Shown here piece after piece: positions 32,601-43,745 of a stretch of DNA of 64,000 bases (its first letter is position 1; each line of letters begins with the position of its first letter). The notes under the pieces are model-generated. The model saw only the letters and a program-made list of their open reading frames with translations, was not told where the DNA came from and did no database searches. Location of the stretch: assembly GCA_911728455.2 (NCBI GenBank), contig OU452236.1, positions 13,813,838 through 13,877,837 of the forward strand, in the 5' to 3' direction. The stretch comes from Marthasterias glacialis. Its lineage: Eukaryota; Echinodermata; Asteroidea; Forcipulatida; Asteriidae. A program made the position numbers and the translations under genes.

Positions 32601-34736
32601 AACATTTCAATAAACACATTTTACACTAAGTTATGTTTGAAGCTTTGCATGGTTTGGGCGTGTTGTGGCCAAGCAGTTTAGAGCACCAGACTAAAGCTCT
32701 GGTGTTTCTGATTAGCAGAGTGTGGGTTTAGAATCCGGTCTTGACACTTGTGTCCTTAAGCAAGACACTTAACCATTATTGGTTTGTCCTTTGGATGGGA
32801 CATAATGCCAGAAGTCCCGTGTGTTGTGTAATGCACGTAAAAGAACCCAGTGCACTTATCGCAAAGAGAAGGGGTCCGCCCTGGTGTTCCTGGTTTGGTC
32901 AGCTGCAGATTGCTCCACAGGCTCTTGTAAACCGTTACATTTTGCTATGTAAAGGAACAGGTCTCATACTTTAAAACGTAATTCGACATCTTGCAGGAAA
33001 AAATACATAGTGCTTTGAGACGCCCATCGGGTGTGATAAAGCGCTGTATAAGAACTGCGTATTATTATTATTTTTATTAAATTGATTCATTATATTTTAA
33101 TGAACGGAGTTCAGGATTGGTGATCGCTACAATGGTTATAGGCAATAATGAATAAGTATCAACAATAATGGTCAAGTGTCTTGCTTAAGGACACAAGTGC
33201 TGATCAGAAACAACAAAACTTGAGTCCGGTGTTCTTATCCCCTCGGCCCTGACACGCCACAATTTAAGCTCAATCAAAACGAAAACAGTCCTCGCATTTT
33301 GACGGATTAGGTGTTGTTCGTATTAAATGCAAGTCACAGATTCAAGCAACAATGCCCATTGTCTCCAGATCAAAAATACATGCCCTCATGAACAAGTTCA
33401 GTATTCCCTCTCACTTGTTTCCTATTTTGATATTTGGCCATGCCATCTTCTCCAAACCCCGCCGAGCCGGACGGCTTGCCGATGATGGTTGACAGGTCCC
33501 CACCGCTAAGTAAAGGATTCTCTGCAGCACCAACACGCGACGGGTCAGCGTTGGCTTTGTCATTGCTGAATGTGCGCCATTCTGATCCCACATCAATGCA
33601 TCTACAGGAAGAAAGTCGATGGTTTTAAATATCAAGTGACAAGGGAAACTGACTGGGCAAATTCTAATTCCATTTTTGGATGAACAAAAGAAAAACTGAC
33701 TAGCACATTATTTGAACATGCAACATCGGAATTAGCGTAAACCTGCAACCTCTGGATTAACTCTACTAACTGAACTATCAAGCCCCATGATAGGGGAATA
33801 TCTTTGTTCGGGGAGTTGGGGGGGGGGGTTGCCAGTCAGAGGCCAATCAACCTGAAACTGTCATATCACCATGTAATTACCCCAAATTCACTACACAACC
33901 TGGGAATTCAGCGATAGTAACAGGATCATTTTAAGGGTATGCAACTTTTTATTTTAAATATCAAGAAATAAACCATCAGGGAAACTGACTGGGCAAATTT
34001 TTATTTCATTTTTGGGTGAACAAAGAAAACTTTACTGTAACTGAATTTTGGTGTGATCCCTGGCTATACGGCAGTTCAGGTTGAATGGATTCTGACTGAG
34101 CCTTCTCATTGCAGTCTACGGTCGCCAACTATAAACAGCCTCGCACGTCAATTTTACTGCCATGCGACCATCGCGTGATCAACTATAAACCAGCCTTTTG
34201 TCTACACATGCAACCAGTTTGGGCATTTGGCCAAACGACTTCCCAAAACACATGCACTCAACAACTTTGGTTTCAAACTATTGAATATTTTATTTTAAGG
34301 AATCAAGCTGCATCCAGTTCTTTATGCATCTGACATCACGAGTCCCATAGAGATATGTACAACAGCGCCCTCAATGAAGTCAAAATGGTTGTTAGTTTAC
34401 TGTAGGGTAGGTAAACGGCTGTGCATACCCTCTCTTCTTGATGTCTGGAATAAACACTGTATTCCTGTTATCCTAAATGATCAGATCGTTCAGTAACTTT
34501 TATCGTAAGAGGCGAGGGTTACATCCGCATCAACTATAACCAAAATACAGTTGAATTGTGCTGATCATCAAGGTTCATCAAGATGGGGGTGCAACGTTTT
34601 CATAGTCATGCTCTTTGGGAGCTCGTACCTACCTATCGACAACCACCAGACCACACTGTGGGCAGATCATATCTCCAGCATGGTAGTCCTCTATCAAGTT
34701 GGCATCAGGATGTTTGGGACAGCTAACTCGATTCAT
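29680..34736 (-). CDS. GTF2B: Transcription initiation factor IIB (TFIIB), complete
   Basis: TFIIB binds TBP and promoter DNA and positions RNA polymerase II for initiation in the nucleus. Coding exons, in gene order on the - strand, are 34633-34736, 33415-33601, 32196-32282, 31796-31925, 31008-31117, 30377-30471, 30181-30257 and 29680-29813; phases join cleanly to 307 residues (human 316). The zinc ribbon uses Cys6, His9, Cys25 and Cys28. The B-reader/linker follows with [12 protein letters not shown]. The first cyclin fold includes [27 protein letters not shown] and KEIGRCFKL. The second includes [19 protein letters not shown] and [20 protein letters not shown]. The end is EDLPAP. A non-coding first exon (about 35450-35640) ends at a GTAAGT donor; the frame upstream of Met1 is open but has no ATG, so the exon-2 start, about ten residues shorter than in human, is preferred. 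Confidence 0.97.
31378..31558. mobile_element. MITE in a GTF2B intron
   Basis: ATAGACCTTTATCATGGTGC at the left pairs with GCATGATAAAGGTCTAT at the right, and GGCCATCTTG with CAAGATGGTGG just inside. This gives terminal inverted repeats of about 30 bp. The target duplication is unclear. Confidence 0.65.
32650..33075 (+). mobile_element. tRNA-derived SINE (family 1) in a GTF2B intron
   Basis: A degenerate tRNA head (GTTGTGGCCAAGCAG as A box, GTGGGTTTAGAATCC as B box) is followed by a conserved body including TGTCCTTAAGCAAGACACTT and AACCATTATTGG, and ends in an ATT-repeat tail. Other copies are at 33150-33255 (-, head only), 54567-54975 (+) and 60421-60770 (-). Confidence 0.8.
33150..33255 (-). 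repeat. SINE family 1, head fragment
   Basis: Reading the - strand, the tRNA-like head and the start of the body (AAGTGTCTTGC inverse) are visible. The rest is missing, and it lies next to the full copy in opposite orientation. Confidence 0.6.
33634..33792 (-). mobile_element. tRNA-derived SINE (family 2), diverged copy
   Basis: On the - strand it reads GGGGCTTGATAGTTCAGTTA as a tRNA-like start, then GGTTGCAGGTTTACGC as B-box region, then a body ending in CAGTTTCCCTTGTCACTTGA. The body matches the copy at 52860-53010. Confidence 0.6.
33950..34110. repeat. SINE family 2 fragments in two orientations
   Basis: The stretch 33955-34030 matches the tail of the 52860-53010 SINE on the - strand. 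34050-34105 (GGTGTGATCCCTGGCT and onward) matches 52763-52815 on the + strand. Either the family contains both parts or two elements are nested. Confidence 0.5.
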
Positions 34737-35296
34737 TTTCAATCTGAAATATGAAAATAAAAAATTAACACATTTAAGTTTGGGACACCAGTCCGGTATG
34801 ACTTGTATTTGTAATAGTTTTTTTCTCCATTAAACAGGCCATTCATTCACTTTACTAGACCATGGGTGGTTAGACAGTACTGTGATGTGGCGCCAGCTTC
34901 CATTCAGTGTTTTACATACCAAGGGGCAAGGGTAGGCCTAGCGTGGTATAAAAAACTCTGATGACGCCGCCTGTTGTGTGGTTGATTAGTACTACACAAG
35001 CAACAGCAGCATGCAACATCATCCAAGATTTTTATATCGCGCTAGGCCTACAAATAAGTACTTCTCACAGCAGGCTTGTCACTCACACTCCCCACAGCTT
35101 GATTTATTCTAGAAATAACTAACTGAAATTTATTTTATTTGTTTATTTTAATGAAGAGCACAGAGTTTGAGCTCTGACTTGTTTGCTTTTAAAAATAAAA
35201 TGCTAATTGGTCATTCATTAAAAACAAAGATCCAGTTAATGTATCCACTTTGTAAAAAATAACCCCCATTCTCTTTAGTACAGATTATATTTCATT

Positions 35297-35385
35297 AACA
35301 AAAGTCAATAATTTCCCCAAATTTTTATGCATGATCATCATGCATAACAATTTGGGGAAATTATTAATATTAACTTTCGTTTTTG
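35297..35385. repeat. Palindrome in the first GTF2B intron
   Basis: AATAATTTCCCCAAATTTTT and ATGCATGATCATCATGCAT form a near-continuous hairpin with the inverse on the right. It might be a short MITE. Confidence 0.6.
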
Positions 35386-35449
35386 TAACACTACAGCAAC
35401 ACACACAACCACGAGACCATACACAGGACCGTAAGTACACTAAACTTAC

Positions 35450-35640
35450 CGGTGTCGCTCCTCCAACAACAGCTGTCTTTTCAATGACAATTTTACCTTT
35501 TGAGTTTTTCTGATCCTTCTCAATAAACAATAACCTTTTGTTCCACACCGTCCAGCCTTAAAATAACCACACAGTAGTGACCTATAATATTGGTGCAACT
35601 GCAACAGCCTCTTTTTACTTTTCGTGATGGACCTCCGGCC
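35450..35640 (-). other. GTF2B: Probable non-coding first exon and promoter region of GTF2B
   Basis: A donor (CACCG before GTAAGT) at 35450 faces the acceptor at 34744. The exon is open in the frame that leads into Met1 but holds no in-frame ATG. The region to the right (35640-35770) is richer in CG and GC than its surroundings, as in a promoter. The right boundary is not determined. Confidence 0.55.
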
Positions 35641-36056
35641 GTCGATGATCGATCAGCAGGCAGCAGAAGGCTCTCCTCAAAATCTAGTATTTGGACTTAT
35701 GGCCGGACAACGCGCGCATGATGTGTACTGACTGCTGTGTATGTTGAGCACACAATTTTTTTTAAATGCGCGCTTGCGTAATTTTTAACCACGCAAACTT
35801 TGTTTGCTAGCGCACATTTAAATTTGTGCAACAATCCGCGCAATCTTTAAAACTCAAACATAATTTTTACCACCACCGTGAAAAACCTGCCTTCGAAATC
35901 GATTTTACCTTCTAGAGTTATAAGGGTATGGTCGAATTAGCAATCTGCTGTATGTTAATTTCTGTCTGAAGTGACATTTTAGTTCCAAAACTTAAGTAGA
36001 AGAGCCGAGTGAAAGAATGAAAGGGCCTGAGTGAAATACATTTTTTCTATACCGGA

Positions 36057-36392
36057 ATTCGCGAATGGAATTTGCTTCCTGATAACATAAAATGTTCTAA
36101 CAATTACTATCAATTTAAAAGGGCAGTGAAAGGACATCTTTCTTCTAAATCCAATTTTTGATCTGTTTGTCTTCTGTATAATTTAAAGAATTTCCCTTTT
36201 TGAGGTTTTCTTTTGATGTTATTAATGGACGTTTTGACTATCTTCTTGTTTATCTTTTTAAGGACCCCGATGGAATTAACTGAGCCGTGTTTTTGAGCTT
36301 TTCGGGCTATCCTTGGCTTAAACTATCACCGTTTTTAAGATTTTCTTATTGTTTTTTACCAAAATAAAATGAATAAATGAATGAATGAGTGA
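36057..36392 (+). mobile_element. 5'-truncated non-LTR retrotransposon (LINE) 3' end
   Basis: The frame 36057-36161 reads IREWNLLPDNIKCS and then FKRAVKGHL before a stop. This is the typical last 35 residues of a LINE ORF2 (N-x-LP-x-x-I...F-K-x-x-L-K-x-H-L). A 230-bp 3' UTR follows and ends in ATGA/ATGAATGA repeats, a tail type used by CR1- and L2-like elements. The clade cannot be fixed from this fragment. Confidence 0.7.
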
Positions 36393-37255
36393 AAGGGTTG
36401 AACACGAACTGTAGATTGTAAATTTCCTATGACAAAAGCGGGAAGGACAAAGGATGCTGGGATTATACAGTAATATAAACGTTGGCAAAGAGGTATATGG
36501 AACGCCGACCAAGTATCATGTAGTTTTTGGAGATATATAACCAAACAGACGTATGAAGCTAAACCACGAATTACAACCATGCACGTTCTATGGTAGGCGC
36601 CACTGGTTCCCTTGCTTTTGTACTGATTAATACATGTAAGTGTACGGATGAAACCAGCGATTTGGCTTAGCCTTCGTCCGTGTCGTTTCAATACTATGCA
36701 GTGATGTGCGGTAAATAGGGCGGTCCTTCCGTTGGGTGGCGGGGGTGGGTCGGGGCGGTGCTTAAATTTCCGTGCTTGTTTGTTGGCATATACCCACGTG
36801 TGTGTGTCGTGTCAAAAATAAAAACCGATAACGCAATCTCTTTCAGCCTGGTGCCATCATTCGTTGAGAGGTGCGGGAACGATGTCAGACACACGTCAGG
36901 AGAAAAATGCGTTAAATCGCGAAAAATATCGCCAAGATTAGCATCAGGTCCTTGCTCTATGGTTGTACTGACGACGATCAAGTTAAGGAAGAGGGTTCAC
37001 AGGAAAAGCATTTTTCGTAAGTGATATAGCCCCACTAGTGTGGCAAGGATTTTTGACATCGGTTGAATCCTTGCCACACTAGTGGGGCTATAAGTGATAT
37101 AGAAGGTGGATTTCGTATTGTGGGTGTGACCATGGAGGAAGGACCTCCATGGTGACCGGTGTGACTCAGATAACATGGCTTAAGGAGGAAGAAACAATAA
37201 ATCATTAATTAATCATTGTCTGTACAGGATACTTTAAACGCATCTATTTGTACAT
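36393..37255. other. Intergenic with a short hairpin, no gene recognised
   Basis: Several frames exist but none shows a domain. A short ATG frame at 36881 (MSDTRQEKNALNREKYRQD, then stop) resembles the start of a basic domain but lacks support. A perfect hairpin is at 37025-37092. Confidence 0.4.
37025..37092. repeat. Perfect 26-bp inverted repeat (hairpin)
   Basis: TATAGCCCCACTAGTGTGGC and six more bases are followed by a 16-base loop and the exact complement. It is 160 bp before the minisatellite. Confidence 0.9.
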
Positions 37256-39614
37256 GTTGTTTCTAGTGCAGCAACCGTACACAACCAATGCAAGGCAAAT
37301 AACAACCATGCACAAGGCTTCATACGTGTTGTAGTGCAGCAACCGTACACAACCAATGCAAGGCAAATCACAACCATGTACAAGGCTTCATACGTGTTGT
37401 AGTGCAGCAACCATACACAACTGATGCTAGGCAAATCACAACCATGTACAAGGCTTCATACGTGTTGTAGTGCAGCAACCGTACACAACCAATGCTAGGC
37501 AAATCACAACCATGTACAAGGCTTCATACGTGTTGTAGTGCAGCAACCATACACAACTGATGCTAGGCAAATCACAACCATGTACAAGGCTTCATACGTG
37601 TTGTAGTGCAGCAACCGTACACAACCAATGCTAGGCAAATCACAACCATGTACAAGGCTTCATACGTGTTGTAGTGCAGCAACCGTACACAACCAATGCA
37701 AGGCAAATCACAACCATGTACAAGGCTTCATACGTGTTGTAGTGCAGCAACCATACACAACTGATGCTAGGCAAATCACAACCATGTACAAGGCTTCATA
37801 CGTGTTGTAGTGCAGCAACCGTACACAACCAATGCTAGGCAAATCACAACCATGTACAAGGCTTCATACGTGTTGTAGTGCAGCAACCATACACAACCGA
37901 TGCTAAGCAAATCACAACCATGTACAAGGCTTCATACGTGTTGTAGTGCAGCAACCGTACACAACCAATGCTAGGCAAATCACAACCATGTACAAGGCTT
38001 CATACGTGTTGTAGTGCAGCAACCATACACAACCGATGCTAGGCAAATCACAACCATGTACAAGGCTTCATACGTGTTGTAGTGCAGCAACCATACACAA
38101 CCAATGCAAGGCAAATCACGACCATGTACAAGGCTTCATACGTGTTGTAGTGCAGCAACCGTACACAACCAATGCTAGGCAAATCACAACCATGTACAAG
38201 GCTTCATACGTGTTGTAGTGCAGCAACCGTACACAACCAATGCTAGGCAAATCACAACCATGTACAAGGCTTCATACGTGTTGTAGTGCAGCAACCGTAC
38301 ACAACCAATGCTAGGCAAATCACAACCATGTACAAGGCTTCATACGTGTTGTAGTGCAGCAACCATACACAACCGATGCAAGGCAAATCACAACCATGTA
38401 CAAGGCTTCATACGTGTTGTAGTGCAGCAACCGTACACAACCAATGCAAGGCAAATCACAACCATGTACAAGGCTTCATACGTGTTGTAGTGTAGCAACC
38501 GTACACAACCAATGCTAGGCAAATCACAACCATGTACAAGGCTTCATACGTGTTGTAGTGCAGCAACCGTACACAACCAATGCAAGGCAAATCACAACCA
38601 TGTACAAGGATTCATACGTGTTCTAGTGCAGCAACCATACACAACCAATGCTAGGCAAATCACAACCATGTACAAGGCTTCATACGTGTTGTAGTGCAGC
38701 AACCGTACACAACCATTGCTAGGCAAATCACAACCATGTACAAGGCTTTATATGTGTTGTAGTGCAGCAACCGTACACAACCAATGCTAGGCAAATCACA
38801 ACCATGTACAAGGCTTCATACGTGTTGTAGTGCAGCAACCGTACACAACCAATGCTAGGCAAATCACAACCATGTACAAGGCTTCATATGTGTTGTAGTG
38901 CAGCAACCATACACAACCAATGCTAGGCAAATCACAACCATGTACAAGGCTTCATACGTGTTGTAGTGCAGCAACCGTACACAACCAATGCTAGGCAAAT
39001 CACAACCATGTACAAGGCTTCATATGTGTTGTAGTGCAGCAACCATACACAACCAATGCTAGGCAAATCACAACCATGTACAAGGCTTCATACGTGTTGT
39101 AGTGCAGCAACCGTACACAACCAATGCTAGGCAAATCACAACCATGTACAAGGCTTCATATGTGTTGTAGTGCAGCAACCATACACAACCAATGCTAGGC
39201 AAATCACAACCATGTACAAGGCTTCATACGTGTTGTAGTGCAGCAACCGTACACAACCAATGCTAGGCAAATCACAACCATGTACAAGGCTTCATACGTG
39301 TTGTAGTGCAGCAACCATACACAACCAATGCTAGGCAAATCACAACCATGTACAAGGCTTCATACGTGTTGTAGTGCAGCAACCGTACACAACCAATGCT
39401 AGGCAAATCACAACCATGTACAAGGCTTCATATGTGTTGTAGTGCAGCAACCATACACAACCAATGCTAGGCAAATCACAACCATGTACAAGGCTTCATA
39501 TGTGTTGTAGTGCAGCAACCATACACAACCAATGCTAGGCAAATCACAACCATGTACAAGGCTTCATACGTGTTGTAGTGCAGCAACCGTACACAACCAA
39601 TGCTAGGCAAATCA
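37256..39614. repeat. 68-bp minisatellite, about 35 units
   Basis: The unit contains GCAACCGTACACAACCAATG and CAAGGCTTCATACGTG. Unit length is constant at 68 bp. Variants fall mostly at two CpG sites (CGTAC to CATAC and TACGTG to TATGTG) and at CAATGCTAGG/CAATGCAAGG. In the right part the variants alternate and give a 136-bp higher-order period (38893, 39029, 39165). All frames are repeat artefacts. It lies just upstream of the first visible KDZ exon and may be in an intron of that gene. Confidence 0.97.
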
Positions 39615-39740
39615 AAAGCAATTAATCACACAACCATAAACCACCAATACAAGCAAAGTACAAATCAGAATTTTTTGTTGTTGTTGGTTTTGTTGTTGAT
39701 TGATGATAGTACAATTAGGTTTTTGTTTAATTATTCTTAG

Positions 39741-42700
39741 GATATGCTTGTGGGGAATCGAAAGTCCTGGACACACTACAGATGTACCGTAATTTGCTTT
39801 TGGAAACAAACACCATATCACCATGTGACGAACACTACACCAAGTTTGTATTGACAGATTTTGACAACGAGAACCACACAATTAAGGTAGGTTTGGGCTG
39901 TAAAGGTTCCTCGTCTAACAATGAGTCAAAAGCTGACATGGCTTGAAAAGGTGCCCAGTGTTGACAATAGTAAAATGTTTGCCAATGGGAGACTGTCTGA
40001 TGTCAAGTGGCAGCAGACTTACCATGTAGATATAAGTAAGTTACTTAGTGCAGAGCATGCGCATACTTTGAAGAACGATTCCGTCAACTCCTGGAAAGTC
40101 TCCCGTAGAATTGTACAAAAAACCAAGGTGTGGTGTAACATGTTATTGGAACAAAATGAAACTACTGTAAAGAAATTTTAAATCATAATGTTTGCTATCG
40201 TAAAGCAGACGTCATTCATCAAATGCAATTTCTATTCTGTGGAGCAAGTCATTTAAAATCAAGATAAATAGGCTTGGTACTTTCATATTCAAGTAAATGC
40301 AGTTATTCAACTGTTTACTAAATCACTCACATTCCATAGACCATGTTTGTTCTGAATTTCAACATTGATGTATACAAATGCATTGATAAGTTCCCATGTT
40401 TTGATATGTATTGAAAGTTGTGTCTTTAGCTTTTTATTTCCTACTATTTCAAGGTAAATAGCAGACTAAATCTTCATTTTATGTTACCTTATTGAAATAT
40501 CCACAAGAGCGGAAGGTATCTCATGGTCACAAGAAGATCCACTTGCTTCTGTGGATCTTGGAAGTGGGCATATTACTGCTCTTGTGACCCTTCAAGGAGC
40601 CAAGTGTTGCGATCTGCTGCAGTGTATGTCCAGCAAAAGAGTGAAGGTATGTTTGAAGAAAAAAATGAAATAAAATGTAGTATTTGTGTGCTGTCTGACT
40701 AGGGCAATTACGTTCCATAAGAATGACTGATTTATTGTTCAGATGAACCTGACATGCCAGTTTGCGCTATTGTATTGATTATCTAAAGCCTGTCATTGCA
40801 TGTATTGTAAAATAACCCAGATTTAATTTAAAAACCATGTTTTTGTCTTTAAATAGATATGCCTGTTTGTATACACATCAACTGCCTTGCCAGTATCCTT
40901 ATTAGTTTTGATGAAGATGTTGGAATTGATGCCAACAATCCAACCCAAGGTGAGTTCAACTTGAAACTGTAAAGTTGATGTCTTCAAGTGCCATGTCATT
41001 ATGCAGTTGATGGATATTTTTAGTACAATCACGCCATGATTATGTATTATATATTGTGCTCTGCCGTTTACAGTTACTTAAACAAAAAGACAACCATGTC
41101 TTTGAAAATAAAGTATATGTGATGTTCCTTCACGTATGAAAGAAAATTCTCTTTTAAAACTTAAATGTAGTTAGCTGATGGTTAGTATGACGTATCTATA
41201 AACAAAAAATCTAAATGAAAAATGTCTTGGTTCATGTCATGTAATATCAGTACTTTTTATAAGAAAATTGGGATCCTTCGATCAACTTTCAGAATGCTTT
41301 TTACACACAATTTACAAACTGTTGTCAATCTTTTTTTAAATTGTACCCTGAACATTCTTAAAAGTATTGTTCAGCGAAAAATTTAATATAGAGAGTATTT
41401 TTATCTGTTTTCTTTCAGATCACAATTATGCATCTGGGCTCGAAGAGGATCTGGTAATGATCTTGAAATTTTATAATTGCTTGTTTATGTGACCCTATGA
41501 CATACCATCAACATCTCTAAAATCTGGATGTGAATTGTCATTCATAAATACCCAGACAGTTTAGGCAGTCCTTAGTCAGTAGCTTATCATATGGGTGGGT
41601 TTAAATGGATGATAAAATCAAGGCGTGAACTGTTTAAGAAAGGTTGGCGAAAGCGCATTCTGCACTCATAGCATTGTGCATGATGCAGCACAAGCTAATG
41701 AACGCTTAACACAATCAATACCTATGGCACTCAATGTAATATCCAGCATGTGCACATACACACAGCTGTTGAGAGTTGCCTGCAAGTTTACTCATGGTGA
41801 AATGGAGCCTGAATTTAAGTGGAACATAAAGATACGAATGCAGAAAAGTTGAAAGTCTTTTACTAATGCTTTTTAATAAAACAGGCATTTAAGGACAGGA
41901 CTAAAAGAGTAGCACCACTTTTTTTATTTCACTATTAATTTTGATGTTATTTTTTACATTTAGCATAATTTAAAGCTGCCCAAAATTTGATTGAGATAAG
42001 GAAAAAATAACAGTCTATTTAATTTTGGACAGTGCTCCCATTTCTGCCAATTCGCCCTGATGGTCATTATGCACACATAGTCTTCAGACCTCTTTTGGGA
42101 CTACATGGGAATGTACAATATTGACTTTCATATACAGCACACACAGATCGTTGTATTGGTGAAACACACATCACATGTCATACATTATTTCACCATGAGT
42201 TTATGTCCAGCTTTCGACTAAGCTCCCCCACCGCGCAATCTTAAAAACCTTATTTGGTGGGTATTATCGCTATACGAGAGTACAATACATGTAGTATTAT
42301 TACTATCTTTTTGTTCTTGATAACATTCACAAACACTTTACCAAAGGTACATAATCGCTTTAATTGAAGCTTAGACTTACATACTACTAAAAAATTAATC
42401 AATTTCCAAAAAATCAAGCACTACACTAGACGTGTAAATTGATTCCCCTAATTCTCACCTAATTTACGTTTGCAGTGAGTTTCCGTTGATATTACATTCA
42501 ATGCGTATTTTTTTCTTTTGAGCAGCTCCACAGATAGTTGTCTATGACAATGCGTGCCACCTCCATACATACTGCCTAAATCGTGAGCCTGACATGTTCA
42601 AGAAAACAAAGTTTTTCATCGATCGACTACACTGGCCCAATCACACTGGTAATTAACTTCTTCTGCTTTTATGTGGATGACTTTGATGCAAATGTTTTTT

Positions 42701-43745
42701 ATTGGTTATTAGTTAACAACTTTTGTTGTGACTTAAATGTTGTACCCTTTTTGAGATGTAGAGATGGACCCTTAAAATGTTGCACATCAGTTTTTAACAT
42801 CTAATTATAAAAAAAATAGCATAGTGAATGTACAATAGGGTTTGCCTTTAACTTTTCTGTGACAAGCTAGCAGGACCAGTTAGCTTGTTATTTTACTAGT
42901 CTGTCAGCTTTTCCAATGGTCCTTGTTTCAAGGTTACCGGTCAACAATGTCATGTGAATAGGACCTGGAGTTTGAAATCAAATGAACAATCTGAGCTGTC
43001 ATTGGCCTTTGGGAAGCAATGAACTAGCCAGCAGGACCACTTAGACAGGGTTTTGACTGGTCCGCAGAAGTTACAACTGGCATTTGGCCAGTGGACCACT
43101 GTTAAGGGAGAACGCTGTATAAGTTATGAAGCTTCTCAGTACATTTGTTGTTGTGAAATAATTTTTGTATAGTTGACATAGCTATATACATGTAATAAAG
43201 TTCAATATTATACATTATTTATATTTGATTATATGGGTAAATTAAACAAACAATACTATCTTTCTCCCCGATGCAAAATTAATATTAACATCTAAAATTT
43301 TACATGACAGTGTAATTTTATCTTTTCTTATGTATCATACTTTCAATACTAGAGTCAACTTTCTGTGTGCATGCCTAGGCCTGTTTCATTGTATTATTTA
43401 CCATGGAATTCTGGCCTCAATGGGACACAGAATTATGTGCTTTACAGGATGCCATAAGGGCAATTTGTCTGCAAGCAGAGCCATACATTTGTTTTTATAG
43501 TTGATGTCATTGTTTTCAACCAAACCTTTTTTGTGTTTTATATTTTCACATCAGCATGTTCTGTTGGATACAAATTGGATGGATATGCCAAACACAAGTT
43601 CATCAATAGCCAGGTAGCTGAGCAAATGAATTCATCACTTCAGCGGATAAAAGTGCAGCTATCGTACATGAGTCAGGACAATTTTTGGTGGCATTGCCGT
43701 TTTTATCTGTGGGGGAAGAACCTCAAGAAGCAAGGTGGTTTTTAG
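39741..43745 (+). CDS. KDZ-transposase-like gene, 3' part (HMGXB3-type protein possible)
   Basis: Six exons fit together: 39741-39886, 40508-40646, 40857-40949, 41419-41453, 42534-42648 and 43555-43745, ending in a stop. The peptide includes a Cys-rich stretch (STCFCGSWKWAYYCSC). It then has VVYDNACHLHTYCLNRE, the signature Y-D-x-x-C-x-x-x-x-Y box of Kyakuja-Dileera-Zisupton transposases, RLHWPNHT with the following ACS, and NSQVAEQMNSSLQRI, the N-S-x-x-x-E-Q-x-N box. Multi-exon metazoan host genes annotated as HMG-domain protein 3-like carry this domain from memory, so a domesticated gene is plausible. The first exon needs one more upstream base, so the 5' end is missing, perhaps beyond the minisatellite. 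Exon 5 could instead start at 42526, where the pyrimidine tract is stronger, if an exon is missing before it. Confidence 0.7.
39998..40130. repeat. Diverged half of the GGTGGCAGCAG element family
   Basis: TGTCAAGTGGCAGCAGACTT followed by ACCATGTA matches one end of the element at 51268-51387. The other end is decayed. Confidence 0.45.

Noticed and set aside
36758-37024. Frame of 88 codons upstream of the minisatellite as the 5' end of the KDZ gene
   Set aside because: It has no recognisable domain, and no donor joins it in phase with the exon at 39741.
37256-39614. Regular 68-bp repeats as a possible CRISPR array
   Set aside because: There are no variable spacers; the whole unit repeats head-to-tail with point variants, and the genome is an intron-bearing animal.
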